Assembly (NCBI GenBank): GCA_964538515.1
Contig: CAZIEW010000094.1
Span: 1-13,701, forward strand
Source: CALBZH01 sp964538515
GTDB lineage: Bacteria > Desulfobacterota > Syntrophobacteria > Syntrophobacterales > Syntrophobacteraceae
Direction of reading: 5' to 3'
Length of the DNA: 13,701 bases
A model generated the notes under the pieces. That model searched no databases, was not told the origin of the DNA, and saw only the letters and a program-made list of their open reading frames with translations. Shown piece after piece: positions 13,647 to 13,701 of this stretch (position 1 is its first letter; every line of letters starts with the position of its first letter). The position numbers and the translations under genes were made by a program.

Positions 13647-13701
13647 TTACTCGATGATCTCCGTGATGACGCCGGCGCCGACGGTGCGGCCGCCCTCGCG
13701 A
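13647..13701 (-). CDS. tuf: Elongation factor EF-Tu, C-terminal fragment (first tuf copy)
   Basis: The visible 17 codons read REGGRTVGAGVITEIIE followed by TAA. This is the characteristic end of domain III of EF-Tu (FAIREGGRTVGAGVV-x-x-I in many bacteria). The rest lies beyond the right edge. The gene is followed by rpmG after 47 bases, the order tuf-rpmG-secE-nusG seen in many bacterial genomes. Its opening cannot be compared with the other tuf copy, whose C-terminus is outside the window, so identity between the two copies cannot be judged here. Confidence 0.95.
   Translation of the reverse strand, partial: REGGRTVGAGVITEIIE

Noticed and set aside
1..13701. CRISPR array, insertion sequence, prophage or defence system
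   Set aside because: No spaced repeats, transposase, integrase or non-core gene was seen; every long minus-strand frame is a housekeeping gene.

Overview
The whole window is one conserved translation and transcription locus read on the minus strand. In transcript order (right to left) it holds: the 3' end of a first tuf gene (EF-Tu), rpmG (L33), secE, nusG, rplK (L11), rplA (L1), rplJ (L10), rplL (L7/L12), rpoB, rpoC, rpsL (S12), rpsG (S7) and the first 13 codons of a second tuf gene. No gene on the plus strand is credible; the long plus-strand open frames are shadows of rpoB and rpoC in GC-rich DNA.

The organism is a Gram-negative bacterium of moderately high GC. RpoB and RpoC carry the lineage-specific insertions of the E. 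coli type (beta SI2 at about residues 961-1071, beta' SI3 at about 926-1117). Gene order tuf-rpmG-secE-nusG and the NusG and L33 sequences look most like the former Deltaproteobacteria (Desulfobacterota, perhaps near Syntrophobacter). That placement is recollection and inference, not a search result.

Layout by region. 13647-13701: C-terminus of EF-Tu, then a short hairpin. 13450-13599: rpmG. 13284-13449: a 166-base gap with a strong hairpin just upstream of secE and no recognisable tRNA-Trp. 12942-13283: secE. 12283-12813: nusG (GTG start). 11820-12242: rplK. 10994-11698: rplA. 10712-10993: the longest gap, an L10-leader-like autoregulatory RNA followed by a second structured stretch. 10190-10711: rplJ (TTG start). 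9783-10163: rplL. 9601-9782: a strong terminator-like attenuator. 5482-9600: rpoB. 1307-5371: rpoC (TTG start). 1157-1306: a hairpin after rpoC and a promoter with a perfect -35 box. 785-1156: rpsL. 701-784: an 8-bp inverted repeat that may be the S7 operator. 230-700: rpsG. 1-40: start of the second tuf.

The genes work together as the core of gene expression. L11, L10, L7/L12 and (through its own stalk) L1 build the mobile parts of the 50S subunit that recruit EF-Tu. S12 and S7 organise the 30S decoding and tRNA-exit regions. RpoB/RpoC form the RNA polymerase active centre and NusG rides on it, coupling it to Rho or the ribosome. SecE is the small essential subunit of the SecYEG translocon. 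Controls visible in the DNA are the L10 leader, the rplL-rpoB attenuator, the rpsL promoter and the rpsL-rpsG intercistronic hairpin.

I found no undescribed system. The points most worth a second look are that fusA is missing from its usual place between rpsG and tuf, that two same-strand tuf copies bracket about 13.6 kb of essential genes, and several RNA structures in the gaps.
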